Assembly (NCBI GenBank): GCA_003150355.1
Contig: QAMJ01000023.1
Location: 62,001-126,000 of the forward strand
From: Clostridiales bacterium
Lineage (GTDB): Bacteria > Bacillota > Clostridia > Oscillospirales > Oscillospiraceae
Direction of reading: 5' to 3'
Length of the DNA: 64,000 bases
The position numbers and the translations under genes are program-made. A model generated the notes under the pieces. It ran no database searches and was not told where the DNA came from. It was given only the letters and a program-made list of their open reading frames with translations. Position 1 is the stretch's first letter. Each line of letters starts with the position of its first letter. Shown piece after piece: positions 1 to 9,524 of this stretch.

Positions 1-790
1 TCAGCGGCGGGATGATAAGCGAAAGGAGCGTGGAGCTGAGAGACATGCCGCGGCTGCCGGAAGAGAGAACAGTCGGCGCCCAGGTGACGACACCGTCGCG
101 CACAAAGCCGTTGCAGACGCAGCAGAGCAGCAGTGCCGCAAGACCCGTGCGGCTTATGAGCTTCCCAAGCGGCATCGGCGCGGGGGGAGCGGAGATCGCT
201 TTCGCATCGGCACCGGAGACAGGCTCACGACGCAGAGCGGCAAAGACGAAAACACCGGCAGCGGTCATTATAAAGGCGGGGATCAGGAAAGAGTACCGCC
301 AGTTCAGAATGGCGGCAAGTGTACCGGATATCGCCCACGCAATGAAGTGACCGAAAATTATGGTGATGGATAGGACGAATGAGGCGCGGTCACGCGCCTG
401 ACCGCTGAAGCGGTCTGCGACGAGTTTCACGATCGGCGTCCAGAGCATGGACTGCGCCGCGCCGTTCAGTCCCCAGAGAATGAGCATCACGGGAAAGGAG
501 TCTGTCAAACCGAAAAGCGCGTTGCACCCGGCGGAGATGATAAGCCCGACAGCAATGCTGCGGCGGACGTTTATCTTATCGATGAGGGAGCCGTTGACGA
601 TCTGCCCCGCGGCATAGACGAGCGCAAACACCGTCTGAAACAGCCCTGCCTGAGCGTCAGACATGGCGATGCCGCCGCGCAGACCGGGGATCGCCGCAGA
701 GAGATTCAGGCGGCCTGTATAGGCTGCGGCGTAGGCGAAGAAGCACAGCAGCAGCGTCGAGCGCTGGATGGGTGAAAATCTCTCTCTCAT
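1..790 (-). CDS. MFS transporter, organophosphate:phosphate antiporter-like (3' end outside window)
   Basis: Reading from the ATG at 790, the frame stays open to base 1 (263 residues), so the C-terminal third is missing. The protein is hydrophobic with regularly spaced membrane helices. The N-terminus holds a Y-x-x-R-x-N-x-S-x-A-x-P pattern (residues 24-35), as in the GlpT/UhpT/PgtP branch of the major facilitator superfamily, and is followed by repeated G-rich MFS helices. Members of that branch exchange sugar or glycerol phosphates for phosphate across the cytoplasmic membrane. It starts 10 bases after the mscS stop and should be co-transcribed with it; glycerol kinase is divergent. The substrate cannot be read from the sequence, and a role in glycerol-3-phosphate uptake is only suggested by glpK nearby. 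Confidence 0.8.
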   Translation of the reverse strand, partial: MRERFSPIQRSTLLLCFFAYAAAYTGRLNLSAAIPGLRGGIAMSDAQAGLFQTVFALVYAAGQIVNGSLIDKINVRRSIAVGLIISAGCNALFGLTDSFPVMLILWGLNGAAQSMLWTPIVKLVADRFSGQARDRASFVLSITIIFGHFIAWAISGTLAAILNWRYSFLIPAFIMTAAGVFVFAALRREPVSGADAKAISAPPAPMPLGKLISRTGLAALLLCCVCNGFVRDGVVTWAPTVLSSGSRGMSLSSTLLSLIIPPL

Positions 791-800
791 ATTCCTACGC

Positions 801-1616
801 TCAAGCCCTGTCGAGGATGTGAACGTTCAAATGGTTATACGGTATCTCAACGCCGTACTTGGCGAAGCTCTCGCGCAGAGCCTCGTTGAGGTGATTGCGC
901 GCATCCCAGTAATCGGAGACGGACGCCCAGCAGCGGACGGTGTATTCGATGGCGCTGTCACCGTAGGCGGTGAGGAGAACATCGGGCGCAGGCTCGTCCA
1001 ATATGCCAACGGTGGAGGACACAGCATCCAGACACGCATTTTTTACGGTCTCGGTGGGGGCATCATAAGATGCGCCGATAGTCAGGACGATACGGCGGCG
1101 GCCAAGCGTGGTATAATTGATGATCTTGGAGCCGGAGAGGCTGCGGTTCGGCAGGAGGATGATCTGCCCGTCGGCGGTCTCGATGCGCGTATGGTTGAGG
1201 GAGATGTCCCGGACGGTGCCGACAGTGCCGTCGGACTCGATAACATCGCCGATGGAAAAGGGATGAGTCGAGAGAATGATGAGCCCGCCGGCGACATTGC
1301 TCATTATATCCTGCGTGGCGAGGGTCAGACCCAAGGTGAGCACCGAGGCGATGGCTGTGATGGACGAGGTGTTCAGCCCTAAAGCACCGGCGGTGATGAT
1401 AACGGTGAGCAGGTAAAGCAGCGCCTTTATGAAGTTCACGGTTATCCTGCTCAGGCGCTCGTTCGGCTGCTTTATGCGTCCCATGAGCTTTTCGACCGCG
1501 CGCATGATAAGGCGCACCGCGAGCAGACACACGAGCAGCGTAATGACTGCGGAGAGGATATGCTCAAGACTGTAGCCGCCGAATGAGGTGGCCAATACTT
1601 TTGAAATGCTTTCCAT
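801..1616 (-). CDS. mscS: Small-conductance mechanosensitive channel, MscS family
   Basis: A 271-residue protein, close to the usual size of minimal MscS channels. Three N-terminal membrane helices (about residues 13-35, 50-72, 78-105) end in the Gly/Ala-rich pore helix running into T-Q-D-I-M-S-N-V-A-G-G, the family hallmark. The cytosolic beta domain follows, with P-F-S-I-G-D and a late L-P-N-R motif. The channel releases solutes on hypo-osmotic shock. The frame is open far upstream, but the ATG at 1616 is chosen because GGAGG lies just before it and a consensus promoter lies at 1645-1673, which excludes longer starts. It is the first gene of a two-gene operon with the MFS transporter. Confidence 0.93.
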   Translation of the reverse strand: MESISKVLATSFGGYSLEHILSAVITLLVCLLAVRLIMRAVEKLMGRIKQPNERLSRITVNFIKALLYLLTVIITAGALGLNTSSITAIASVLTLGLTLATQDIMSNVAGGLIILSTHPFSIGDVIESDGTVGTVRDISLNHTRIETADGQIILLPNRSLSGSKIINYTTLGRRRIVLTIGASYDAPTETVKNACLDAVSSTVGILDEPAPDVLLTAYGDSAIEYTVRCWASVSDYWDARNHLNEALRESFAKYGVEIPYNHLNVHILDRA

Positions 1617-1644
1617 ACCGAACCTCCGAAAAATAGGTAAAGCT

Positions 1645-1673
1645 ATTTTATCACGACGCGCCGCCGGTATCAA
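1645..1673 (-). promoter_or_regulatory. Promoter of mscS-MFS operon
   Basis: On the minus strand TTGATA is followed by 17 bases and TAAAAT with an upstream TGa (extended -10). The predicted start is about 20 bases before the GGAGG and ATG of mscS. Confidence 0.7.
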
Positions 1674-1738
1674 GCAGGTATCAAGACTGGGCAGATTTGA
1701 TAAATCACTTGATTGCCATGACGGGGGATTTGTGATAT

Positions 1739-1744
1739 TATAAT
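1739..1744 (+). promoter_or_regulatory. Probable -10 box for glpK
   Basis: A perfect TATAAT lies 57 bases before the glpK ATG. No good -35 hexamer sits 16-18 bases upstream, so the promoter may depend on an activator. This is an inference from position only. Confidence 0.4.
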
Positions 1745-1776
1745 TAAAAAGACCGGAGCGGTTATATACGGAATAA

Positions 1777-3297
<1,521 letters not shown>

Positions 3298-3307
3298 GAA
3301 TACGCAG

Positions 3308-3336
3308 AGAGCCGTACCGATGGTGCGGCTCTTTTT
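3308..3336 (+). terminator. Intrinsic terminator after glpK
   Basis: Two 10-base arms (3308-3317 and 3323-3332, one G-T pair) are followed by a run of five T, starting 11 bases after the glpK stop. Confidence 0.85.
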
Positions 3337-3448
3337 CACTGACCCGGTTCTAAAACTGCCGAGTGCTGCATATAGTTTAAGAATGGCGGGGAGAATGGGA
3401 GGCATACGGACAGTTCGGGCGAAGTGACTATCTTTGCAAAATGCGGCA

Positions 3449-3477
3449 TTGCAAATGTGAAAGCTTGAATGTATAAT
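3449..3477 (+). promoter_or_regulatory. Promoter of glycogen operon
   Basis: TTGCAA, 17 bases, then a perfect TATAAT. The predicted start near 3484 lies downstream of an in-frame upstream codon at 3469, which supports the glgB start at 3535. Confidence 0.75.
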
Positions 3478-3534
3478 ATATGCAGAGAATTACGCACAGT
3501 ACCCGATACAGATATACAGGAGAGGAAAAGATAT

Positions 3535-5454
3535 ATGGAATCAGCGTGTCTGCGCCACATCCCGCAGGAGGATATATACCTGTTCAACACCGGAAACGCA
3601 AAAAAGGCATGGCTCTGCTTCGGCTGCCGCTATATACCGGAGCTGAAGGCGCACCGCTTCACCGTCTGGGCGCCGAACGCGCAGCGTGTCTCGCTCGTCG
3701 GCAGCTTCAACGGCTGGGACAGAGACGCCATGCCGATGGAGAAGATCGAGGGCGGAGTGTGGGTATGCTTTATTGAGGGCATTGAGAATGGCGCGCTCTA
3801 TAAATACTGCGTCACCGGCGCGGACGGTCGGCAGATATTAAAGTCCGACCCCTTTGCGGCCTATTCGCAGACCGGGAGCGAGACAGCGTCGATCGTCTGG
3901 AACGGCGGGGACTTCCGCTGGGGCGACGGGGAGTATATGCAGCGCCGCGCAAAGCGGGACTTCATGACCCAGCCGATGAGCATTTATGAGCTGCACCTCG
4001 GTTCATGGAAGAACATGCCGGGCGAGCGGCCGATGTACAGAGAGCTTGCCGACGCGCTGGCGGACTACTGCACAGACATGGGCTATACGCACATTGAGAT
4101 CATGCCGGTGACGGAATACCCCCTTGACGCGTCATGGGGCTATCAGGTCACGGGCTACTACGCGCCGACCTCGCGCTACGGCGATCCCGACGATTTCAAG
4201 TACTTCGTCGACCGGCTGCACGAAGCTGGGCTCGCGGTGATAATGGACTGGGTCCCGGCGCACTTCCCGAAGGACGAGCACGGTCTGCGCCGATTTGACG
4301 GTACGCCCCTCTTTGAATGCAAAGAAGCACGCATGGCGGAGCACCCCGAGTGGGGCACGATGATCTTTGACTACGCGTCGGATCAGGTGCAGAGCTTCCT
4401 TGTTTCCTCGGCGTGCCTGTTCTTTGAGGAGTACCACATCGACGGCATACGCGTCGACGCGGTAAGCTCGATGCTCTACCTCAACTATGGCCGGCGCGAC
4501 GGGGAGTACACCCCGAATAAGGAAGGCGGCAACATAAACCTCGCTGCGGTGGATTTCCTGCGCAAGCTCAACTCGACGGTGCTCACGGAGTACCCAGGGG
4601 CGATAACCGTCGCGGAGGAATCGACGGCATTTCCGCTCATCACCGCGCCCCCCGATGCGGGCGGGCTCGGCTTCTGCTTCAAGTGGGACATGGGCTTCAT
4701 GCACGACACGCTCGATTACATGCAGCTCGACCCCTACTTCCGCAGCCATAACCATGACAGGCTGACCTTCTCGATGATGTACGCTTTCTCGGAAAACTAC
4801 GTGCTGGCGTACTCGCACGACGAGGTAGTCCACGGCAAGCGCTCGATGCTCGACAAGATGTACGGCGACTACGACCAGAAGTTTGCGTCCCTGCGCGTGC
4901 TCTACGGCTTCCAGTTTGCCCACCCCGGAAAGAAGCTGTGCTTCATGGGCGGAGAGTTCGGGCAGTTCATCGAGTGGAACTGGCAGCAGGAGCTTGACTG
5001 GCTGCTGCTGGCCTATCCGCGGCATGAGCAGCTGCGCGATTATTACCGCGAGCTTAACAAGCTCTACGCTGCGACCCCGGCGATGTACCGCGTGGACAAG
5101 TCCTGGGACGGCTTCCGCTGGCTCAACGTGGACGACCGCGACAGAAGCTCGGTGGCGTTTCTGCGCTCATCCGAGAAGGACGAGAGCTATCTTGTGTGCG
5201 TGTGCAACTTCACGCCGGTGCGCTATGACGATTTCGTGATCGCGCTGCCCGTGGCCGGTACGCTGCATGAGGTGCTCAACAGCGACGACGAACGCTTCGG
5301 CGGGGGCGGCGTCGGAAATCCCCGCGCGATAAAGACAGAGAAGGAACCGTTTTTGGATATGCAGTATTCAGCAAAGCTGACGCTGCCGCCGATGGCGTCG
5401 GTAATGTTCAGCTTCAAACCAAGGAGGAAGAAGAATGAAAAAAGAATTTCGTGA
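3535..5454 (+). CDS. glgB: 1,4-alpha-glucan branching enzyme (GH13)
   Basis: A 639-residue protein. It transfers alpha-1,4 chains to make alpha-1,6 branches in glycogen. A CBM48-type beta domain (about residues 35-125, with F-T-V-W-A-P-N-A and S-F-N-G-W) is followed by the GH13 barrel. Catalytic residues are visible: nucleophile D308 in R-V-D-A-V, acid E361 in V-A-E-E-S-T, and D429 in S-H-D-E-V-V-H-G. The ATG at 3535 is preferred over an in-frame upstream codon because AGGAGAGG precedes it and the promoter maps between the two. Its last 20 bases overlap glgA, so the two are translationally coupled. The operon has no ADP-glucose pyrophosphorylase (glgC/glgD), which must be elsewhere or replaced. 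Confidence 0.96.
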   Translation: MESACLRHIPQEDIYLFNTGNAKKAWLCFGCRYIPELKAHRFTVWAPNAQRVSLVGSFNGWDRDAMPMEKIEGGVWVCFIEGIENGALYKYCVTGADGRQILKSDPFAAYSQTGSETASIVWNGGDFRWGDGEYMQRRAKRDFMTQPMSIYELHLGSWKNMPGERPMYRELADALADYCTDMGYTHIEIMPVTEYPLDASWGYQVTGYYAPTSRYGDPDDFKYFVDRLHEAGLAVIMDWVPAHFPKDEHGLRRFDGTPLFECKEARMAEHPEWGTMIFDYASDQVQSFLVSSACLFFEEYHIDGIRVDAVSSMLYLNYGRRDGEYTPNKEGGNINLAAVDFLRKLNSTVLTEYPGAITVAEESTAFPLITAPPDAGGLGFCFKWDMGFMHDTLDYMQLDPYFRSHNHDRLTFSMMYAFSENYVLAYSHDEVVHGKRSMLDKMYGDYDQKFASLRVLYGFQFAHPGKKLCFMGGEFGQFIEWNWQQELDWLLLAYPRHEQLRDYYRELNKLYAATPAMYRVDKSWDGFRWLNVDDRDRSSVAFLRSSEKDESYLVCVCNFTPVRYDDFVIALPVAGTLHEVLNSDDERFGGGGVGNPRAIKTEKEPFLDMQYSAKLTLPPMASVMFSFKPRRKKNEKRIS

Positions 5455-6913
5455 TCTGCTCCGTGAACACGGGCGTGATACTCTGCCGAACGTTCTGCTC
5501 GTCTCTGCCGAATGCGCGCCGCTCTCCAAGACCGGCGGGCTGGCGGACGTTGTGGGCACGCTCCCGAAGTCGCTTGCCAAGCTCGGCATCGACGCGAGAG
5601 TCATTACCCCTTACCACCGCTGCATAAAGGATAAATATGCCGACAAGGTCGAGCACATGTTCTATTTCTATGCAAAGCTCGGCTGGCGGCAGGAATACGT
5701 CGGGATAGAAAAGCTCGTGCTCGACGGCGTGACGATATATCTCGTTGACAATGAGCAGTATTTCGGCGATAAGATATACCGCGGGGGAAACCCTGAGGGC
5801 GAGCAGTACTCGTTCTTCTGCCGCGCGGTGCTCGACGCGATACCGAACCTCGGCTTCGATGTGGACGTTGTCCACTGCAACGACTGGCACACGGCGATGA
5901 TCCCGATGCTCGCGCGCACACAGTACCGCGGCGCAAAGCAGGAGCAGATAAAGTACCTGCTGACGATACATAACATCGCGTTCCAGGGCAAGTTCGGCTT
6001 TGACTTTGTGCAGGATATGCTCGACGTCGACAGCCGCTACTATACGCCGGAGTTCATGGAGCTCAACGGCTGCGCGGACTATCTCAAGGCAGGCTGCGTC
6101 TTTGCCGACAGGATAAACACCGTCAGCCCCAGCTACGCCTCCGAGATAAAAATGCCCTACTACGCCGAAGGGCTCGAGGGCATACTCAACGCGCGCTCGG
6201 CGCAGCTCACGGGCATCATAAACGGCATCGACAAAAAGGTCTATAACCCGCACGGCGACGCGCTTCTGCCCGCGCGCTATGACCGCGGCCACCTGAAGGG
6301 CAAGGCCGTGTGCAAGGCGGAGCTTCAGGCGCGCATGGGACTTGAGCAGAGAGCGGATGTGCCGCTGTTTGCGATGGTCACGCGCATGACCGAGCAGAAG
6401 GGCTTTGACCTTGTCGCATGCGTGCTGGACGACATGATGTGCCGCGAGGATATGCAGTTTATGCTGCTCGGCTCCGGGGATGAGCGCTTTGAAAACTTCA
6501 TGCGCTCGGCCGAGGGGCGCTACAAGGGCAGGCTCTGCGCCTATATCGGCTACAGTGAGGAGCTGTCGCACCTTGTATATGCGGGCAGCGACTTCTTCCT
6601 GATGCCGTCACGCTTTGAGCCCTGCGGCCTGAGCCAAATGATCGCGATGCGCTACGGCTCGGTGCCGATAGTGCGCGAGACGGGCGGCCTGCGCGACACG
6701 GTCACGCCCTATAACCGCTTCACAGGCGAGGGCAACGGCTTCTCCTTTGCAAACTTCGACGCGTGGGAGATGCGCGACACGATGCGCCTTGCGATGGACT
6801 GCTATAAAAATGAGGAGATCATGGGCGGACTTATCACCCGCGCGATGCAGGCCGACTTCGGCTTTGAACGCTCGGCGATGGAGTACGCGAAGCATTATAT
6901 ATGGATGCTGTAA
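5435..6913 (+). CDS. glgA: Glycogen synthase (GT5)
   Basis: A 492-residue protein; bacterial glycogen synthases are usually about 480. It elongates alpha-1,4-glucan from ADP-glucose. The N-terminal K-T-G-G-L donor-binding motif is at residues 32-36, and the C-terminal active-site segment S-R-F-E-P-C-G-L-S-Q, with E395, is intact, followed by the G-G-L-R-D loop. AAGGAGG precedes the ATG inside the end of glgB, and the stop overlaps the next gene, so the three glucan genes form one tightly packed unit. The identity is firm; use of ADP-glucose rather than UDP-glucose is assumed from the family. Confidence 0.96.
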   Translation: MKKEFRDLLREHGRDTLPNVLLVSAECAPLSKTGGLADVVGTLPKSLAKLGIDARVITPYHRCIKDKYADKVEHMFYFYAKLGWRQEYVGIEKLVLDGVTIYLVDNEQYFGDKIYRGGNPEGEQYSFFCRAVLDAIPNLGFDVDVVHCNDWHTAMIPMLARTQYRGAKQEQIKYLLTIHNIAFQGKFGFDFVQDMLDVDSRYYTPEFMELNGCADYLKAGCVFADRINTVSPSYASEIKMPYYAEGLEGILNARSAQLTGIINGIDKKVYNPHGDALLPARYDRGHLKGKAVCKAELQARMGLEQRADVPLFAMVTRMTEQKGFDLVACVLDDMMCREDMQFMLLGSGDERFENFMRSAEGRYKGRLCAYIGYSEELSHLVYAGSDFFLMPSRFEPCGLSQMIAMRYGSVPIVRETGGLRDTVTPYNRFTGEGNGFSFANFDAWEMRDTMRLAMDCYKNEEIMGGLITRAMQADFGFERSAMEYAKHYIWML

Positions 6914-9285
6914 GCGAGAGAAAGGTAAAGGTCTGGTTCGGCGGCTGCTATAGAGAGCAGTGGTCGGAGAATTATATACTATCAATAATATACGAAAACC
7001 GCCGCTGTGTTGAGGCGGCGCCGGGCGAGGGAGGATGGCTCCCCGCGGGCGGGGATGAGGAGCTGTGCAGACAGCTCCTCTCGCCTGACTGCCCGGAGCT
7101 TATGCGGGAATACTTCCAGGCGGCGGCAACGGTGTACGACGCGGTGCGCGAATGCCTGAGAGCGGGACTCAAACGCGACAGGCTCGCCGAGTTCCTGCAC
7201 GGGGAGAGTAACCCTATCGCCGCGCCTGAACTCATGCGTTTGCTGATGGACGACTGCGGCTTCCCCCTCATAGAAGCCTACCGCGTGACGGCCTCCTGCT
7301 GCCTTGACCTTCGCGCCGCGTCCGTGCAGCCGCAGGAGCTTTACCGGTACCAGCCGCGCACGGCGCACGTCGTGAGCGTGCTGCGCCAGACCGCCGGGAG
7401 CGTCCCGGCGCTGTCCTACGACAGCCGCAGGGCGGAGTTCAGAAGCCCCGGCGGCGCGCTTGAGGGCGGCAGCACCCTGCGCCTTGCGTTCAGGCGGCTC
7501 GGCGGCACGGTGAAGAGCGCGCACCTTGAGCTATGGGGCGACAATATGGAGCACAGCTGCTCCATGGAAAACGACGGAGACATATATTGTGTAAACCTCA
7601 CGCTGTCCGAGGAGCCGCAGGCGCTCTGGTATGCGTTCTATATAGAGACGGATCACAGCGCGCAGTGGCTCTGTCCGGACGCGACGGGCTATACCGGCAG
7701 GATATGCTCGAGCCGCGAGTCGGGCTTCCGGCTGACGGTGTATAAAAAGGGCTTTGAAACACCGGCATGGTTCAGAAAAAGGGTGATGTACCAGATATTC
7801 CCGGATCGTTTTGCTTTCTCGAACGACGGCACGGCGGAGGCGGGTATAGAGTACCACAAGCGCCTCGGCCAGACGCCCGAGCTGCACGCAAGCCTTGATG
7901 AGCCTGTACGCTGGCAGCCGCGCAGCTGGGAGAAGTCCTACAGCCCCGACGATTTCTACGGCGGGACGCTGAAAGGCATAGAGCAGAAGCTGCCGTACCT
8001 CAAAGAGCTCGGCATTGGCGTTGTGTACCTCAACCCCATAGTCGAGGCGCGGTCGAATCACCGCTACGACACCTCGGACTATTCGCGCCCCGACCCGATA
8101 CTCGGGACGATGGAGGACTTCGAGCACCTGTGCGCGGAGGGGGAGAAGCAGGGGATAAGGTTCATCCTTGACGGCGTGTATTCCCACACCGGCGCGGACA
8201 GCCGGTACTTCAACCGCTGCGGCAACTACGGCACGGATGGCGCCTGTCAGGGACAGGATTCGGAGTTCTATTCGTGGTACGACTTCCGTCACTTCCCGGA
8301 TGATTACCGCTGCTGGTGGGGCTTCAAGGATCTGCCGGAGGTGAACGAGCAGAACCCCAAGTGGCAGGACGACATCGTTACCGGGGACAGGAGCATCGTC
8401 AAGCACTGGCTGCGCCACGGCGCGGCAGGCTGGCGGCTCGACGTGGCGGACGAGCTGCCCGACTCGATACTCGCGCTCATCCGCGATGCTGCAAAGAGCG
8501 TGAAGCCCGACGCGCCGATCATCGGCGAGGTCTGGGAGGACGCGGTGACAAAGGAGAGCTATGGCTCGCGCCGCAATTACGCACTGGGCTATTCGCTCGA
8601 CTCGGTGATGAACTACCCGCTGCGCTCGGCGGTGCTGAGCTTCATGCACGGCTGGTCGGACGCTTACGGGCTGCGCGATTTTCTTATATCGCAGCAGATG
8701 AATTACCCGAAGCCCCTGTACTATTCGCTTATGAACCTGCTGGGCTCGCACGACGTCGACCGTCTGCGCACGGCGCTTGCGGCGGACAGAAACCTGCGTG
8801 AGCTCTCGCGCGAGGATCAGCTGAAGTATGAGTTCAGCGAGGGAGCGCTTTCCCGCGCGCTGCAGCAGGAGCGGCTGTGCGCGGCGATACAGTTCGCGAT
8901 ACCCGGCGTACCGAGCATTTACTACGGCGACGAGCAGGGCATGTGCGGCGTGTGCGACCCGTTCAACCGCCTGCCCTTCAAGGAGGGTGAGCGGGAGCTG
9001 CACGACTGGTATGCGCAGCTTGCGAATATGCGAAACTCTGCCGACGCGTTTTCTACCGGACACGCGCAGTTTATGGCGGCGACGGGCGATGTGCTGCTTA
9101 TCCTGCGCTGGATATCCGACGGGCACGACGTCTTCGGCGACGCGGCAGAAAACGGCGCGTACCTCGCGGTCATCAACCGCGGTGCGGCAGAAGTGCACTA
9201 CCGGGCGGACTGCTCCGCGGCCGGCTGCGGCACCGTCGGGGGCACGGCTGAGCCGGTGAACGCAAAAATAATACGGATTACATAA
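6901..9285 (+). CDS. Alpha-amylase family glycosyl hydrolase (GH13, neopullulanase/maltogenic type)
   Basis: A 794-residue cytoplasmic protein without signal peptide. About residues 185-265 look like the beta-sandwich domain that precedes neopullulanase-type barrels, and the catalytic barrel starts near 290 (V-M-Y-Q-I-F-P-D-R-F). Nucleophile D514 (G-W-R-L-D-V-A-D-E), acid E543 (I-I-G-E-V-W-E-D) and D618 (G-S-H-D-V-D-R) are all present, so it should be active. Residues 1-180 are a helical region with several cysteines that I do not recognise. It overlaps the glgA stop by 13 bases and probably trims or debranches glycogen or imported maltodextrin. The start is the weakest point: no strong ribosome site precedes 6901, so coupling to glgA is likely. 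Confidence 0.9.
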   Translation: MDAVSERKVKVWFGGCYREQWSENYILSIIYENRRCVEAAPGEGGWLPAGGDEELCRQLLSPDCPELMREYFQAAATVYDAVRECLRAGLKRDRLAEFLHGESNPIAAPELMRLLMDDCGFPLIEAYRVTASCCLDLRAASVQPQELYRYQPRTAHVVSVLRQTAGSVPALSYDSRRAEFRSPGGALEGGSTLRLAFRRLGGTVKSAHLELWGDNMEHSCSMENDGDIYCVNLTLSEEPQALWYAFYIETDHSAQWLCPDATGYTGRICSSRESGFRLTVYKKGFETPAWFRKRVMYQIFPDRFAFSNDGTAEAGIEYHKRLGQTPELHASLDEPVRWQPRSWEKSYSPDDFYGGTLKGIEQKLPYLKELGIGVVYLNPIVEARSNHRYDTSDYSRPDPILGTMEDFEHLCAEGEKQGIRFILDGVYSHTGADSRYFNRCGNYGTDGACQGQDSEFYSWYDFRHFPDDYRCWWGFKDLPEVNEQNPKWQDDIVTGDRSIVKHWLRHGAAGWRLDVADELPDSILALIRDAAKSVKPDAPIIGEVWEDAVTKESYGSRRNYALGYSLDSVMNYPLRSAVLSFMHGWSDAYGLRDFLISQQMNYPKPLYYSLMNLLGSHDVDRLRTALAADRNLRELSREDQLKYEFSEGALSRALQQERLCAAIQFAIPGVPSIYYGDEQGMCGVCDPFNRLPFKEGERELHDWYAQLANMRNSADAFSTGHAQFMAATGDVLLILRWISDGHDVFGDAAENGAYLAVINRGAAEVHYRADCSAAGCGTVGGTAEPVNAKIIRIT

Positions 9286-9286
9286 A

Positions 9287-9330
9287 ACAAGTTACAGAGA
9301 TGCTGCAAATGCAGCATCTCTGTAACTTGT
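9287..9330 (+). terminator. Long perfect hairpin ending the glycogen operon
   Basis: Two perfectly complementary 20-base arms with an AAAT loop begin two bases after the stop codon. There is no clear T run on the plus strand, so it may act as a transcript-stabilising 3' hairpin as much as a terminator. Confidence 0.6.
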
Positions 9331-9388
9331 TGTCATAAAAAGACTGCGTTTTCTTAAGATTGTCTAATAATTAGGTATTATAATGTGC

Positions 9389-9417
9389 TTGAAAATAAAT
9401 CGTCAATATGGTATCAT
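9389..9417 (+). promoter_or_regulatory. Candidate promoter of surface protein gene
   Basis: TTGAAA, 17 bases, TATCAT with TG one base upstream (extended -10). A second TATAAT at 9379-9384 lacks a good -35 box. Confidence 0.5.
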
Positions 9418-9524
9418 AACACTGTATATGCAGTCCTGAGACACGGACGGCAACAACATATTGAACACGTCAATATCATCATCGCCGCAGTTATGGTACC
9501 AGCGGCGGGAAGAGGAGACAAGCT

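Noticed and set aside
768..1382. 204-codon plus-strand frame over mscS
   Set aside because: Antisense to a confirmed MscS protein and lacks a ribosome site.
7531..9198. 555-codon minus-strand frame inside the GH13 gene
   Set aside because: Antisense shadow of a gene with intact catalytic residues; composition is Arg/Val-rich and low in natural motif content.
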